Below, one piece after another: positions 19,103-29,646 of a stretch of DNA of 32,450 nt (positions within the stretch are counted from its first letter, which is position 1; every line of letters starts with the position of its first letter). Both the position numbers and the translations under genes were made by a program. The notes under the pieces were generated by a model that was given only the letters and a program-made list of their open reading frames with translations, made no database searches and was not told the DNA's origin. The stretch spans positions 1-32,450 of the forward strand of contig QJZS01000025.1 in NCBI GenBank assembly GCA_003247345.1, written 5' to 3'. This DNA comes from Spirochaetales bacterium. GTDB lineage: Bacteria > Spirochaetota > Spirochaetia > Sphaerochaetales > Sphaerochaetaceae.

Positions 19103-19534
19103 TTATTTAATCTCGCCACCCGCAGCTTTAATCTTTTCGATTGCGCTTGCGGAAACCTTCAAACCATCAATGACAACCTTTTTGGTTAGATCGCCGTTAC
19201 ACAGAATCTTAGCCTGTGTATCGTATCCCTTAACCAACCCAGCGTCCTTAAGGGCGTCGAGGGTAACGACATCACCGTCTTCAAAGTTGGCAGAAATAAC
19301 ATCAAGGGAGACCACTGCATACTCTTTCTTAAATACACTGTTGGAGAAACCCCTACGAGCAACACGGCGGTACAAAGGCATCTGACCGCCTTCAAAACCA
19401 AGACGTACACCACCACCGGAGCGGGAGTTCTGACCGTCATGGCCTCTACCGCAGGAGCGACCCTTCGAAGAAGCACCACGTCCTACGATGGTTTTCTTTT
19501 TATTGGCACCTTTCGGTGCGTGAATCTGTCCCAT
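19103..19534 (-). CDS. rplO: 50S ribosomal protein L15
   Basis: GRGASSKGRSCGRGHDGQNSRSGGGVRLGFEGGQMPLYRRVARRGF. Confidence 0.97.
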   Translation of the reverse strand: MGQIHAPKGANKKKTIVGRGASSKGRSCGRGHDGQNSRSGGGVRLGFEGGQMPLYRRVARRGFSNSVFKKEYAVVSLDVISANFEDGDVVTLDALKDAGLVKGYDTQAKILCNGDLTKKVVIDGLKVSASAIEKIKAAGGEIK

Positions 19535-19535
19535 C

Positions 19536-19724
19536 TTACATCTCCTCGACTTTCACAAGGTGTGCTACTACACGGACCATCCCGAGCGTTGCAGGGGTAG
19601 CTTCGTGTACAACCGAGCTGGAAATCTTTCCAAGTCCGAGAGCCTTAACGGTCTTTCTCTGCTTAGGCAGGGTACCGGCAAGACCCTTGACCAGGGTAAC
19701 TTTGATTTTCTTTGCTTCAGCCAT
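19536..19724 (-). CDS. rpmD: 50S ribosomal protein L30
   Basis: KIKVTLVKGLAGTLPKQRKTVKALGLGKISSSVVHEATPATLGMVRVVAHLVKVEE. Confidence 0.96.
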   Translation of the reverse strand: MAEAKKIKVTLVKGLAGTLPKQRKTVKALGLGKISSSVVHEATPATLGMVRVVAHLVKVEEM

Positions 19725-19727
19725 CTT

Positions 19728-20240
19728 TTACCCCCACATCTCATTCAGGGACTTACCCCGATTCTTCGCTACAGCTTTTGCATCGAAGAGATGCTCAAGT
19801 CCATCAAATGCAGCTTTAACGGTATTGATGGCGTTCTTAGAGCCAAGTGACTTGCCCTGGATATCAGAAATACCACAGACGTCACAAATAGCACGTACAG
19901 CACCACCAGCGATGACTCCCGTACCAGGTCTTGCAGGTTTCAGCAAAACGCTTGCACTCTTGTAGTTTCCGAGGATTTCGTGAGGAATAGTGGTCCTCTT
20001 CATCGGAACAACAATCATGCTTGTCTTAGCACGGTCAACAGCCTTTCTGATTGCCTCAGTGACATCATTAGCCTTACCGAAGCCATAACCAACCTTACCG
20101 TTCTGATCACCAACAACTACCAGAGCTGAGAAGGAGAACCTTCTACCACCCTTAACAACCTTGGCAACACGGTTAAGCTTAATCAGCTTTTCGACGTACC
20201 CGTCGTTCTTATCTCTATCTCTTTCTCTCGATCTATCCAC
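19728..20240 (-). CDS. rpsE: 30S ribosomal protein S5
   Basis: [34 protein letters not shown]. Confidence 0.97.
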   Translation of the reverse strand: MDRSRERDRDKNDGYVEKLIKLNRVAKVVKGGRRFSFSALVVVGDQNGKVGYGFGKANDVTEAIRKAVDRAKTSMIVVPMKRTTIPHEILGNYKSASVLLKPARPGTGVIAGGAVRAICDVCGISDIQGKSLGSKNAINTVKAAFDGLEHLFDAKAVAKNRGKSLNEMWG

Positions 20241-20249
20241 AGTATCCCC

Positions 20250-20609
20250 CTAGAACTTGACGCCAGCTTTGCGTGCGCCGTCTGCGATGCTCTTGACAAC
20301 TCCGTGGAACAGATAGCCGTTACGATCGAATACACAAGTTTCGATCTGCTTATCGAGCATTCTCTTCCCAATAGCTTCCCCGAGTTTAGCAGCGTCAGCA
20401 ACAGTGTTCTTCAGGCCTTTCAGCTCTGCTTCCAAAGTGCTTGCAGCAACAAGGGTGTTACCAGCTACATCGTCGATGACCTGAACATACATGTGGGAAT
20501 TGCTTCGATATACGCTCATCCTTGGGCGACTTGCGGTACCGGAGATATTCTTACGAATATGATACTTACGACGAGCAAGTTTCTTTCTCTTATCAGCAAC
20601 TTTATTCAT
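20250..20609 (-). CDS. rplR: 50S ribosomal protein L18
   Basis: RPRMSVYRSNSHMYVQVIDDVAGNTLVAAST... FDRNGYLFHGVVKSIADGARKAGVKF. Confidence 0.97.
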   Translation of the reverse strand: MNKVADKRKKLARRKYHIRKNISGTASRPRMSVYRSNSHMYVQVIDDVAGNTLVAASTLEAELKGLKNTVADAAKLGEAIGKRMLDKQIETCVFDRNGYLFHGVVKSIADGARKAGVKF

Positions 20610-20625
20610 CTTATCTACCTACCCA

Positions 20626-21171
20626 CTATTTCTTTGCCGAAGCTGTCTTACCAGCCTTGCGTCTGATAACTTCATCCTCATACCGAACGCCCTTACCCTT
20701 ATAAGGTTCTGGCTCACGGAGAGAACGAATCTCTGCACAGGTCTGACCAACAAGCTGCTTGTCGATACCACTGATGACAACCTTGTTAGGGTTTTCAACA
20801 ACAGCGGTGATTCCCTGGGGAAGTACAACTTCAATCAATTCTGAGTACCCGAGGTTCAAAGTCAGGATGTTGCTCTTCAAATCGGCACGATAACCGACAC
20901 CATTGATCATCAAGGTTTTGGAGAATCCTTTGGAAACTCCAACTACCATGTTGTTGATCAACTGGCGATACAAGCCTTGGAAGCTGTTAGCTTCTTTTGA
21001 CTCGTCTTTTGGAAGAACCGTTACTTCTGAAGCCTCAATGGCAATCTTTACTTCAGGTCTTGTAGGGCAGTTCAACTTCCCTTTTGGACCTTCAACATTA
21101 ATCAAACCATCGTTGATGGCAACTTTGACCCCTTGAGGTACTGTGATTGGCAATTTTCCAATTCTGGACAT
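20626..21171 (-). CDS. rplF: 50S ribosomal protein L6
   Basis: MSRIGKLPITVPQGV... EPEPYKGKGVRYEDEVIRRKAGKTA. Confidence 0.98.
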   Translation of the reverse strand: MSRIGKLPITVPQGVKVAINDGLINVEGPKGKLNCPTRPEVKIAIEASEVTVLPKDESKEANSFQGLYRQLINNMVVGVSKGFSKTLMINGVGYRADLKSNILTLNLGYSELIEVVLPQGITAVVENPNKVVISGIDKQLVGQTCAEIRSLREPEPYKGKGVRYEDEVIRRKAGKTASAKK

Positions 21172-21182
21172 TCTTTACCACC

Positions 21183-21581
21183 TTACCAAATAGAGCAGAT
21201 CAGCTCGCCACCGACCTTGTTCTCTGTAGCCTTCTTCCCGGTGATAACACCTGTAGAAGTAGAAACTACGACGACACCATGCCCATTGTAAATACGAGGC
21301 ATTTCACGATAGCCGGTGTAAACACGACGACCAGGGGTGGAAATACGTTCGATTCCATGGAGCACAGGACTCTGCATATCATCATACTTCAAGAAAACGC
21401 GGATGAAGGAAATTCCATCTTTGGTAACCTTCTTGAAGTTCTTGATATAACCTTCATTTTTAAGAATCTTCACAATCTGAAGCTTCATTTTTGAAGTAGA
21501 AACATCTACTTTTTCATGCTTTGCCATATTAGCATTTCTAATTTTGGTCAGCATATCAGCAACTGGATCACTTACAGCCAT
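21183..21581 (-). CDS. rpsH: 30S ribosomal protein S8
   Basis: [29 protein letters not shown]... [17 protein letters not shown]. Confidence 0.98.
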   Translation of the reverse strand: MAVSDPVADMLTKIRNANMAKHEKVDVSTSKMKLQIVKILKNEGYIKNFKKVTKDGISFIRVFLKYDDMQSPVLHGIERISTPGRRVYTGYREMPRIYNGHGVVVVSTSTGVITGKKATENKVGGELICSIW

Positions 21582-21590
21582 TTTTCTCTC

Positions 21591-21776
21591 CTACCAACTG
21601 GATTTGGTAACACCAGGAATCTGGCCTTCACTAGCCAATTTGCGGAAGCAGATTCTGCACATATCGAACTGGCGCATATAGCCACGGGGTCTGCCACAAA
21701 TCCTGCAGCGGTTGACGTGTCTGGTGCTGAACTTAGGCTCTTTATTAGCCTTTACGATCATTGATTTCTTTGCCAT
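21591..21776 (-). CDS. rpsN: 30S ribosomal protein S14, type Z (zinc-binding)
   Basis: 61 aa with [10 protein letters not shown]...CRICFRKLA and C-terminal GVTKSSW. Confidence 0.97.
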   Translation of the reverse strand: MAKKSMIVKANKEPKFSTRHVNRCRICGRPRGYMRQFDMCRICFRKLASEGQIPGVTKSSW

Positions 21777-21790
21777 ATGTCTCTTACCCC

Positions 21791-22342
21791 TTATTTACTG
21801 AAAGGCATGCCAAGCTTTTCAAGCAGGGCGTGACCTTCTTCATCGGTCTTAGCGTTTGTAACAATGGCGACGTTCAAGCCGCTTACGCGTTCGATCTTAT
21901 CAAAGTCGATCTCAGGGAAAATAATCTGTTCGGTAATACCGAGGGAGTAATTTCCATGCCCATCGAAGGCATTGGGCTTAACGCCCCTGAAGTCCTTAAC
22001 ACGGGGAAGAGCAATACTGATCAATCTTTCAAGGAAGAACCACATGTTATCACCACGAAGGGTAACCATTGCGCCGATTTCCTGTCCTTCACGAAGTTTG
22101 AAGTTTGCGATGGATTTCTTTGCCTTGGTCTTCAAAACATGCTGACCGGTAATCTGCTCAAGCTCCTTGACTGCTGCGTCGAGGAGTTTCTTATTATTGA
22201 TGGCTTCGCCGACACCGACACTGACTACAACTTTCTCAAGGGCAGGGGTCTGCATTTTAGAGGTATAGCCAAATTCCTCGAACAGTGCCGGAGCAACTGT
22301 CTCCAGGTATTTTTTCTTAAGGTTTGGTATAAACTTTTCCAT
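21791..22342 (-). CDS. rplE: 50S ribosomal protein L5
   Basis: [33 protein letters not shown]... [19 protein letters not shown]. Confidence 0.98.
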   Translation of the reverse strand: MEKFIPNLKKKYLETVAPALFEEFGYTSKMQTPALEKVVVSVGVGEAINNKKLLDAAVKELEQITGQHVLKTKAKKSIANFKLREGQEIGAMVTLRGDNMWFFLERLISIALPRVKDFRGVKPNAFDGHGNYSLGITEQIIFPEIDFDKIERVSGLNVAIVTNAKTDEEGHALLEKLGMPFSK

Positions 22343-22647
22343 TAGATCACTTCCCCGGTTTTCTTGGCATAGCGAACCTTTTTGCCGCTCTCATCAAACT
22401 TGTACCCGATCCGAGTAGTATCGCCCTTACTGGTAACGAAAGCTACATTGGAAACATGGATCGGAGCCTCGATTTCCACGATGCCGCCCTTGTCCTGCTG
22501 ATTTTTCTTCTTCATGGTCTTTTTAACCATGTTAGCACCTTGGACAACGACCCTTTCTTTTTCACGGTCTACCTTAACGATCTTGCCGGTCAAACCTTTG
22601 TCTTTCCCAGCAATAATCTTAACGGTGTCGTTTTTCTTAAGCTTCAT
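22342..22647 (-). CDS. rplX: 50S ribosomal protein L24
   Basis: [43 protein letters not shown]; second ATG is better spaced from AGGAG than the one at 22653. Confidence 0.96.
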   Translation of the reverse strand: MKLKKNDTVKIIAGKDKGLTGKIVKVDREKERVVVQGANMVKKTMKKKNQQDKGGIVEIEAPIHVSNVAFVTSKGDTTRIGYKFDESGKKVRYAKKTGEVI

Positions 22648-22658
22648 GTGCATAACTC

Positions 22659-23024
22659 CTACAACACTTCCGGCGCGAGAGAAACAATCTTCATGTACCC
22701 ATCACGCAGCTCTCTGGCCACGGGTCCGAAGATACGCTTACCACGCGGGTTATTGTTGGCATCGATGATAACACAAGCGTTGTCATCGAACCTGATATAG
22801 GTACCGTCAGGTCTGCGGTATTCCTTTTTAGTACGAACAATCACGGCCTTCATTACGTCGCCTTTCTTGATGGCGCCGTTTGGCAGTGCATTCTTTACAG
22901 CCACGACAATGATATCACCGACACTGGCTACATAACGATGGCTACCACCAAGAACCTTGATGCATTGCACACGCTTTGCACCACTGTTGTCCGCTACATT
23001 CAAATATGTCTGCATCTGTACCAT
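22659..23024 (-). CDS. rplN: 50S ribosomal protein L14
   Basis: [36 protein letters not shown]-type signature. Confidence 0.98.
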   Translation of the reverse strand: MVQMQTYLNVADNSGAKRVQCIKVLGGSHRYVASVGDIIVVAVKNALPNGAIKKGDVMKAVIVRTKKEYRRPDGTYIRFDDNACVIIDANNNPRGKRIFGPVARELRDGYMKIVSLAPEVL

Positions 23025-23041
23025 ATCGTCTATCTCCTATG

Positions 23042-23293
23042 TTAGCGAGCGCGCTCGACGATTTGCACAAGACGCCAGCACTTATCTTTGCTGATGTGGC
23101 GGCAAGAAACAACACGTACTGTGTCGCCGATATTAGCCTCGTTTCTCTCATCATGCGCCTTCACCTTTTTGGTGCTGGTCACATACTTCTTATACAGGGG
23201 ATGCAGTCTTTTCGAGGAAACAGCGACGACAATCGTCTTATCCATCTTGTCACTGACCACCCGGCCGGTAAAACTTTTCTTATTAGCTTCCAT
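23042..23293 (-). CDS. rpsQ: 30S ribosomal protein S17
   Basis: [44 protein letters not shown]. Confidence 0.97.
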   Translation of the reverse strand: MEANKKSFTGRVVSDKMDKTIVVAVSSKRLHPLYKKYVTSTKKVKAHDERNEANIGDTVRVVSCRHISKDKCWRLVQIVERAR

Positions 23294-23307
23294 TGAATCG
23301 CTCTCCC

Positions 23308-23514
23308 TTATTTAGCCGCTTTCCGGATTCCGAGTTCATACTCACGAATGCGGGTATTTACACGAGCGATGTTCCTCCTGACGGTACGAACAGCAAGTGG
23401 ATTTTCCACATGTCCGAGCACTTTACCCATGCGAAGGTCGAAGTACTCTTTGTGCAGTTGCTCCTTCTTTGCTACCAGCTCGTCAAGGGTCAATTCTTTA
23501 TATGAATTTTTCAT
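23308..23514 (-). CDS. rpmC: 50S ribosomal protein L29
   Basis: [54 protein letters not shown]; true start internal to the listed 105-aa ORF, whose first part overlaps rplP. Confidence 0.95.
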   Translation of the reverse strand: MKNSYKELTLDELVAKKEQLHKEYFDLRMGKVLGHVENPLAVRTVRRNIARVNTRIREYELGIRKAAK

Positions 23515-23518
23515 ACTC

Positions 23519-23935
23519 TTACTCCACTTCCCTTCTGGCGACAAACTTCGTCTTGATCGGAAGTTTGGAAGCTGCAAGCTCCAAAGCCTCACGAGCCAAT
23601 TCCTCAGGTACGCCACCCATCTCAAACATCACGGCACCGGTTTTAACAACGGCTACCCAACCTTCTGGGTTACCCTTACCATTACCCTGTCTTGTTTCAG
23701 CGGGCTTCTTTGTGTAAGGCATATCGGGGAAAATCCTGATCCAAACCTTACCACCACGCTTAATGTGACGGGTCATTGCAATACGGGCAGCCTCAATCTG
23801 GCGATTGGTAATCCACTTCGGTTCAAGGGCAAGCAAGCCAAATTCACCGAAAGCAAGGAAATTTCCACGGTGTGCAACACCGTCCATTGTGCCACGCTGT
23901 TTCTTTCTGTGTTGAATTCTCTTTGGACTAAGCAT
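23519..23935 (-). CDS. rplP: 50S ribosomal protein L16
   Basis: [34 protein letters not shown]. Confidence 0.98.
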   Translation of the reverse strand: MLSPKRIQHRKKQRGTMDGVAHRGNFLAFGEFGLLALEPKWITNRQIEAARIAMTRHIKRGGKVWIRIFPDMPYTKKPAETRQGNGKGNPEGWVAVVKTGAVMFEMGGVPEELAREALELAASKLPIKTKFVARREVE

Positions 23936-23940
23936 GGCTC

Positions 23941-24648
23941 TTAACTCCTTGCCTCAGCAGCTTCGCTCTTGGTTGGCTTTCTTACCAAACCGCCTGCGTC
24001 ATTCTTGACTGCACGATCGTAGATCTCACCATTGAATACCCAAACCTTGACGCCAATGACACCAAAGGAGGTATTAGCAGTGGTAAATCCATAGTCGATG
24101 TCACTTCTCAGAGTGTGCAAAGGAATTCTTCCTTCCTTCATCCATTCTGAACGTGCAATTTCTGCACCACCGATACGACCGGAGAGCCGGATTTTGACAC
24201 CCTGTGCACCGTTTTGAATTGCCTTGGTAACAGCCATCTTCATTGCTCTGCGGAAAGAACCGCGAGAAACAAGCTGCTTAGCAACATTCAAAGCGATCAA
24301 CTGAGCATCAGCTTCAGGCTTCTTAATTTCTTTAATCTTGATCTGTACCTTCTTGTCAGAAAGCTTCTGGAGTCTAGCTCCAAGCTTCTCGACGTTGGCA
24401 CCCTTGCTACCAATGATGATGCCAGGGCGACTGGTGGTGATCACGATTGTAATGCGCTGGGGCTTACGAATGATTTCAACATCCGAAATCTCAGCTCCTT
24501 GGACTTCTGGGCATTCAGTCAAAGCTTTTCTCAGCTTCAAGTCTTCATGCAGAGTGTCCGCATACTCTCTGGGGTCTACATACCATTTAGACTTCCAGGT
24601 CTTGTTGACTCCAAGGCGGAGCCCAATAGGATTAACTTTTTGGCCCAT
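23941..24648 (-). CDS. rpsC: 30S ribosomal protein S3
   Basis: [39 protein letters not shown]. Confidence 0.98.
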   Translation of the reverse strand: MGQKVNPIGLRLGVNKTWKSKWYVDPREYADTLHEDLKLRKALTECPEVQGAEISDVEIIRKPQRITIVITTSRPGIIIGSKGANVEKLGARLQKLSDKKVQIKIKEIKKPEADAQLIALNVAKQLVSRGSFRRAMKMAVTKAIQNGAQGVKIRLSGRIGGAEIARSEWMKEGRIPLHTLRSDIDYGFTTANTSFGVIGVKVWVFNGEIYDRAVKNDAGGLVRKPTKSEAAEARS

Positions 24649-25023
24649 TTATTTCCTCACGCTTGCTTTTTCGTCAACGACGACGGTAATGTGTGACATC
24701 CTCTTCAGCAGAATATCCCGTCTTCCATGGGATCTCGGCCAAACTCTTTTGAGTCGTGGACCCTCGTTAACCTGCAAGTCCTTGATCACAAGATTCTCTT
24801 CATCAATCTTCTTGTTCTGATCAAGTGCATTAGCACAAGCGGATTGCAAAACCTTCAGAATCAAACCAGATCCCTTCTGAGGCATAGCCTCAAGAATTGC
24901 TACTGCTTCTACATATGACTTATTCCGAACAAGATTAGCGACGGGGCGAACCTTGGAAGGAGATACCATCAGATACTTTGCAGTTGCTGAATAACCTTTC
25001 TTTTCTTCCATCTTACTACCCAT
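24649..25023 (-). CDS. rplV: 50S ribosomal protein L22
   Basis: AKYLMVSPSKVRPVANLVRNKSYVEAVAIL... SHGRRDILLKRMSHITVVV; start may be at 25011 (MEEKKG). Confidence 0.97.
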   Translation of the reverse strand: MGSKMEEKKGYSATAKYLMVSPSKVRPVANLVRNKSYVEAVAILEAMPQKGSGLILKVLQSACANALDQNKKIDEENLVIKDLQVNEGPRLKRVWPRSHGRRDILLKRMSHITVVVDEKASVRK

Positions 25024-25028
25024 AACGC

Positions 25029-25301
25029 TTAACCAACCTTCTTGTCGGAAGCATGACCGCGGAAAATTCTGGTAGGAGCAAACTCACCGAGTTTGTGTCC
25101 AACCAAGTTCTCCGTCACATATACTGGAATCCAAGTCTTCCCGTTATAAACAGAAATTGTGAACCCCACCATTTCAGGGATGATCGTAGAACAGCGAGAG
25201 TATGTCTTGATCATCTGCTTTTGATTTGTCTTAAGAGACTCTTGAATCCTCTTATATAGTTTTTTCTCAATAAAAGGACCTTTCTTGATTGATCTAGCCA
25301 C
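25029..25301 (-). CDS. rpsS: 30S ribosomal protein S19
   Basis: [19 protein letters not shown]... [16 protein letters not shown]. Confidence 0.98.
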   Translation of the reverse strand: MARSIKKGPFIEKKLYKRIQESLKTNQKQMIKTYSRCSTIIPEMVGFTISVYNGKTWIPVYVTENLVGHKLGEFAPTRIFRGHASDKKVG

Positions 25302-25310
25302 TTTCTACTC

Positions 25311-26135
25311 CTACTTCCGCTTCTTAACGATGAATGCGCCAGAAGGCTTCTTCTTGGAACGGGTCTTTCCACCCTTTGCCGGCTTGCCCCATGGAGAAAC
25401 AGGATTACGTCCAGCAGCAGTTCTACCTTCACCACCACCATGTGGGTGATCGATTGGGTTCATTGCTACACCGCGAACCTTTGGTCTCTTACCAAGGTGA
25501 CGACTTTTACCAGCCTTACCAAGACTGACATTCATGTGATCTTCGTTGCCAAGCTGCCCGAGGGTAGCGTAGCACTCACCAAAAACCAAGCGCATTTCGC
25601 CTGATGGCAAGCGGAGTGTTACATAATCGCCTTCCTTAGCAACCAAAGTAGCACCAAGACCGGCACTGCGTACCAGCTGACCACCTCGGCCAAGGGTAAG
25701 CTCAATGTTATGCACCGTAAGACCAAGTGGAATGTTCTTCAAAGGAAGAGAGTTTCCAACCTGGAGTGGAGCATCAGGGCCACTGAGAACGGTTGTTCCA
25801 ACAGTGATGCCTCTAGGAGCAATCATGTAGCGCTTCTCGCCGTCAACGTAGTTGATCAATGCGATGTTTGCACTGCGGTTCGGATCGTATTCGATAGTCT
25901 TGACGGTACCGGGAATCCCGTACTTGTCACGCTTGAAATCAATAATACGATATGCACGTTTATGGCCACCGCCTCTACGGCGAACACTGATGCGCCCGAA
26001 GGTATCTCGACCTGCTTTCTTGTTAAGTCCAATGGTCAAGGATTTCTCAGGCTTGCTGGCAGTCAGCTCGCTGAAGACCAAAGTGGTCTTCTGGCGAAGG
26101 CCGGGAGTATTGGGCTTGTATGATTTAAGAGCCAT
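25311..26135 (-). CDS. rplB: 50S ribosomal protein L2
   Basis: [14 protein letters not shown]... [20 protein letters not shown]. Confidence 0.98.
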   Translation of the reverse strand: MALKSYKPNTPGLRQKTTLVFSELTASKPEKSLTIGLNKKAGRDTFGRISVRRRGGGHKRAYRIIDFKRDKYGIPGTVKTIEYDPNRSANIALINYVDGEKRYMIAPRGITVGTTVLSGPDAPLQVGNSLPLKNIPLGLTVHNIELTLGRGGQLVRSAGLGATLVAKEGDYVTLRLPSGEMRLVFGECYATLGQLGNEDHMNVSLGKAGKSRHLGKRPKVRGVAMNPIDHPHGGGEGRTAAGRNPVSPWGKPAKGGKTRSKKKPSGAFIVKKRK

Positions 26136-26149
26136 ATTCCAAATTCTCC

Positions 26150-26452
26150 TTATACGCCTTCGATGGCCTGGATGTGATCACCCTTGGCCAAGGTTACGAC
26201 AGCCTTCTTCCAGTCACCGGTGTTACCAAGGATGGAACCACCCTTGCCGCGTGAATATTTCGGCTTGCCCTTCACAATCATTACGTTACAAGATACAACA
26301 TCCACACCAAAGAGCTCCTTGATGGCGTCTTTGACCTGGAACTTGTTGCTGTCCATACGGACCTTGAACGAATACTTTTTCGTTTCACCCTCACGAGCGA
26401 TATTTGTTTTCTCACTCAGAACGGGTTCAATAATTACTTGGTCTGCTCTCAT
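26150..26452 (-). CDS. rplW: 50S ribosomal protein L23
   Basis: [47 protein letters not shown]. Confidence 0.97.
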   Translation of the reverse strand: MRADQVIIEPVLSEKTNIAREGETKKYSFKVRMDSNKFQVKDAIKELFGVDVVSCNVMIVKGKPKYSRGKGGSILGNTGDWKKAVVTLAKGDHIQAIEGV

Positions 26453-26463
26453 TTCCGGTCCCC

Positions 26464-27093
26464 TTATTTGTCGCCGTAGAATTCATTCAAATTCTTAGCA
26501 GCCCCTTCCAGAACCAGGAGCTTTCTCCCGTACAACAATTCCTTTGCAGAAAGCCTGTTGTAGGAAAGAACACGCAGGTACGGAATGTTCCTAGCAGCTC
26601 GGCGCACCATAGCATCATCATCCTTGAGGATAAGAATGGTTCTGCTCTCATCCTTCACGAAATTCTTGAGAATCTGATTCAGATCCTTGGTTTTGCCACT
26701 TTCGATGGAAAAATCCTCTACGACTACGAGACGATCTTCCTTGACTCCCATAGAGAGAAGGCTCTTCATAGCAAGCCTCTTCATCTTCTTGGGAAGTGAA
26801 TAACTATAATCACGTGGTCTTGGTCCAAAAATCGTACCACCACCAACCCAGACAGGGCTCTTTTTATCACCAGAACGTGCGTTACCGGTACCCTTCTGCT
26901 TAAATGGTTTGGTATTGCTGTAATGAACCTCAGCACGGGTCTTCGTGCAAGCAGTGCCGACGCGGCGGTTTGCAAGCTCGTTGTTTACGGCGTAGTAAAT
27001 AGTTCCGTCGCTGATCTCTCTGTTGAATACTTCATCGTTCAACTCAAGAGTTCTGACTTCACTGCCGTCAATTGAAAAGACTTTCGTTTCCAT
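26464..27093 (-). CDS. rplD: 50S ribosomal protein L4
   Basis: [53 protein letters not shown]. Confidence 0.97.
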   Translation of the reverse strand: METKVFSIDGSEVRTLELNDEVFNREISDGTIYYAVNNELANRRVGTACTKTRAEVHYSNTKPFKQKGTGNARSGDKKSPVWVGGGTIFGPRPRDYSYSLPKKMKRLAMKSLLSMGVKEDRLVVVEDFSIESGKTKDLNQILKNFVKDESRTILILKDDDAMVRRAARNIPYLRVLSYNRLSAKELLYGRKLLVLEGAAKNLNEFYGDK

Positions 27094-27104
27094 ATATCTC
27101 GCCC

Positions 27105-27725
27105 CTACTTCTTGATCGCTTTCTTGACGATGACGACACTCTGGGCGGGGCCAGGGATTGCACCCTTGACCATAAGTACCTGCATCTCTTCATCGACACG
27201 GACAACCTTCAGGTTTTGGACAGTCGTCCTAACATTACCCATGTGGCCAGCCATCCGGTGACCCTTGAATGTGCGTGCAGGGGTGGAAGACATAGCGGTA
27301 CCGCCGATATCACGATGGAACTTTGAACCGTGAGTTGCACGGCCGCCTTTGAAGCCATGACGCTTCATACCACCGGCGAAACCTTTACCTTTAGAAGTCC
27401 CAGTAACATCCACAAATGAGATGTCCTTAAATATATCCACGCCCAACACCTCGCCGACATTGACATCATTATCATAGTCGCGGAATTCCGACACATGCTG
27501 CTTTGGTTCACATACATCTTTGAATTGTCCAGCATATGGTTTGGTGATAGTGCTTTTCTTCTTGTCAACGGAACCCAACACAACAGCAGAATATCCGTTC
27601 TGCTCTTCATTGCGTTCTGAGACAACAACATTGCCCTCTATTTTTATTACAGTCACGGGTGTGAGCCTGCCTTGCGCATCAAACACCTGTGTCATTCCAA
27701 CTTTTTTGCCGATAAGCCCTAACAT
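27105..27725 (-). CDS. rplC: 50S ribosomal protein L3
   Basis: [16 protein letters not shown]... [40 protein letters not shown]. Confidence 0.98.
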   Translation of the reverse strand: MLGLIGKKVGMTQVFDAQGRLTPVTVIKIEGNVVVSERNEEQNGYSAVVLGSVDKKKSTITKPYAGQFKDVCEPKQHVSEFRDYDNDVNVGEVLGVDIFKDISFVDVTGTSKGKGFAGGMKRHGFKGGRATHGSKFHRDIGGTAMSSTPARTFKGHRMAGHMGNVRTTVQNLKVVRVDEEMQVLMVKGAIPGPAQSVVIVKKAIKK

Positions 27726-27742
27726 CTCTTACCTCAACTCTC

Positions 27743-28051
27743 TTACTGTTTAATCTCTACATCCACACCGGCAGGGAGCTCAAGCTTCATGAGGGCATCC
27801 ATGACTTTTGATGTAGGATCCAAAATGTCAATCAACCTTTTGTGGGTTCTCATCTCGAATTGCTCGCGAGATTTTTTATTGACAAAGGGCGATCTCAGGA
27901 CAGTGTACTTGTTGACACGAGTCGGGAGAGGAACAGGTCCTGACACGGTAGCGCCGGCCCTGACAACAGTATCTACGATAGCTTTTGAGCTCTGTTCTAC
28001 CAGCTCAATATCAAAGCCTCTCAACCTAACTCGAATTCTTTCTTTAGCCAT
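27743..28051 (-). CDS. rpsJ: 30S ribosomal protein S10
   Basis: [68 protein letters not shown]. Confidence 0.98.
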   Translation of the reverse strand: MAKERIRVRLRGFDIELVEQSSKAIVDTVVRAGATVSGPVPLPTRVNKYTVLRSPFVNKKSREQFEMRTHKRLIDILDPTSKVMDALMKLELPAGVDVEIKQ

Positions 28052-28060
28052 AATTCCTCC

Positions 28061-28099
28061 AAAAAACGGGCCTTGCCATCATCAAAAGATGGTGGCAAG
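28061..28099 (-). terminator. tuf-rpsJ intercistronic hairpin plus U6, candidate partial terminator/attenuator
   Basis: Minus strand CTTGCCACCATC-TTTT-GATGATGGCAAG (12-bp stem with one C-A mismatch), then GCCCGTTTTTT running into the rpsJ Shine-Dalgarno GGAGG. Confidence 0.6.
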
Positions 28100-28115
28100 A
28101 CATTCGTCAGTAGTC

Positions 28116-29306
28116 TTACTCTTGAATCTCGGTTACCTGACCGGAAGCAACAGTTCTACCACCCTCACGGATAGCGAAGCGGAGACCCTTGGTCATAGCA
28201 ACTGGGTGAATGAGCTCAACGTTGATATCAGTGTGGTCCCCAGGGAGTACCATCTGCTTGTCTTCAGGCAGATTTACTGTGCCAGTGATATCGGTAGTTC
28301 TGAAGTAGAACTGTGGGCGATAACCACTGAAGAATGGGGAGTGACGACCACCTTCGTCCTTGCTCAGTACATATACAGTACCGGAGAACTTGGCGTGTGG
28401 GTTGATTGACTTTGGCTTTGCCAAAACCTGTCCACGAACGACGTCCTTCTTGTCAACACCGCGAAGAAGTGCACCAATGTTATCACCAGCCTGACCTTCG
28501 TCAAGAAGCTTGTTGAACATTTCAACACCAGTAACAACAGTGTCACGAGTCTCACGGATACCAATGATTGAAGCAGGTTCGTTAACCTTGATGATACCAC
28601 TCTCGATACGACCGGTAACAACAGTACCACGACCGGAGATGGAGAAGATGTCTTCAATCGGCATCAAGAAAGGCTGGTCAATAGCACGTTCTGGGAGCGG
28701 AATGAAGCTATCCATTGCGTCGAGCAATTCGTCGATGCACTTGGTTTTCTCAGGATCATCAGGATTGGTCATTGCTTCGAAAGCAGAACCGCGAATGACA
28801 GGAGCGTTGTCGCCGTCAAAACCATACTCGCGGAGCAGGTCGCGCATTTCTTCTTCAACGAGATCAACCAATTCAGGATCGTCAACCTGGTCAACCTTGT
28901 TGATGAATACGATCAAGCAAGGTACGCCAACCTGGCGAGCGAGAAGGATGTGCTCTTTGGTCTGAGCCATAGCACCGTCAGTTGCTGCAACGACGATGAT
29001 GGCGCCGTCCATCTGTGCAGCACCGGTGATCATGTTCTTAATGTAGTCAGCGTGTCCCGGGCAGTCAACGTGTGCATAGTGTCTATTGGTAGACTGATAC
29101 TCAACGTGTCTGGTGTTAATGGTGATACCACGCTCTTTTTCCTCAGGGGCATTGTCAATTGAATCGTAAGCAAGAGCCTTATCGCCGAACAACTTAGCAC
29201 AGTGCATGGTAATTGCTGCGGTAAGGGTAGTCTTACCATGGTCAACGTGACCGATGGTTCCTACGTTTACGTGTGGCTTCGTCCTCTGAAACTTCTCTTT
29301 TGCCAT
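28116..29306 (-). CDS. tuf: Elongation factor Tu
   Basis: [33 protein letters not shown]...; start at 29306 after AGGAGG, downstream of the listed ORF start. Confidence 0.98.
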   Translation of the reverse strand: MAKEKFQRTKPHVNVGTIGHVDHGKTTLTAAITMHCAKLFGDKALAYDSIDNAPEEKERGITINTRHVEYQSTNRHYAHVDCPGHADYIKNMITGAAQMDGAIIVVAATDGAMAQTKEHILLARQVGVPCLIVFINKVDQVDDPELVDLVEEEMRDLLREYGFDGDNAPVIRGSAFEAMTNPDDPEKTKCIDELLDAMDSFIPLPERAIDQPFLMPIEDIFSISGRGTVVTGRIESGIIKVNEPASIIGIRETRDTVVTGVEMFNKLLDEGQAGDNIGALLRGVDKKDVVRGQVLAKPKSINPHAKFSGTVYVLSKDEGGRHSPFFSGYRPQFYFRTTDITGTVNLPEDKQMVLPGDHTDINVELIHPVAMTKGLRFAIREGGRTVASGQVTEIQE

Positions 29307-29590
29307 CATTTCCTCCTTGTGACTTTCCAATGTTACAGTCACAAAAAATAATTAATATGTGCTCATAAAGGCCCAAAGCCTTTACCATTTCGATTGAGAC
29401 AAACTAATTATGAGGAAGCAAAAATATAAGAGAGATTCCAGAGGTCGGCAGGCGCGAAGAATTCACCCTGACGACATAGTATAAGTTTATAAAAAACTTC
29501 GTACTGCCTGAAACCACCTTATCATTGCTTCTGCAATAATTGGTTTGGCTCTACAAACTCCCACATAGGCATAGCTATGCGGACCTTATG
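29307..29590 (-). promoter_or_regulatory. Long structured 5' leader of tuf and the S10 cluster
   Basis: ~280 nt between a strong promoter and the tuf start; multiple inverted repeats (29318-29343, 29366-29384, 29442-29519, 29444-29475, 29483-29499, 29569-29580). Confidence 0.7.
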
Positions 29591-29591
29591 C

Positions 29592-29620
29592 AATATACGT
29601 GAAACCTGTTTTTATGTCAA
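29592..29620 (-). promoter_or_regulatory. Sigma70-type promoter for tuf
   Basis: Minus strand TTGACA-N17-TATATT. Confidence 0.92.
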
Positions 29621-29646
29621 GCGATTTTGTGTAATTCTATGAAGAT

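Noticed and set aside
29343-29640. Missed protein-coding gene between rpsG and tuf
   Set aside because: No ORF of useful length on either strand; only a 16-codon frame on the minus strand, treated as speculative.
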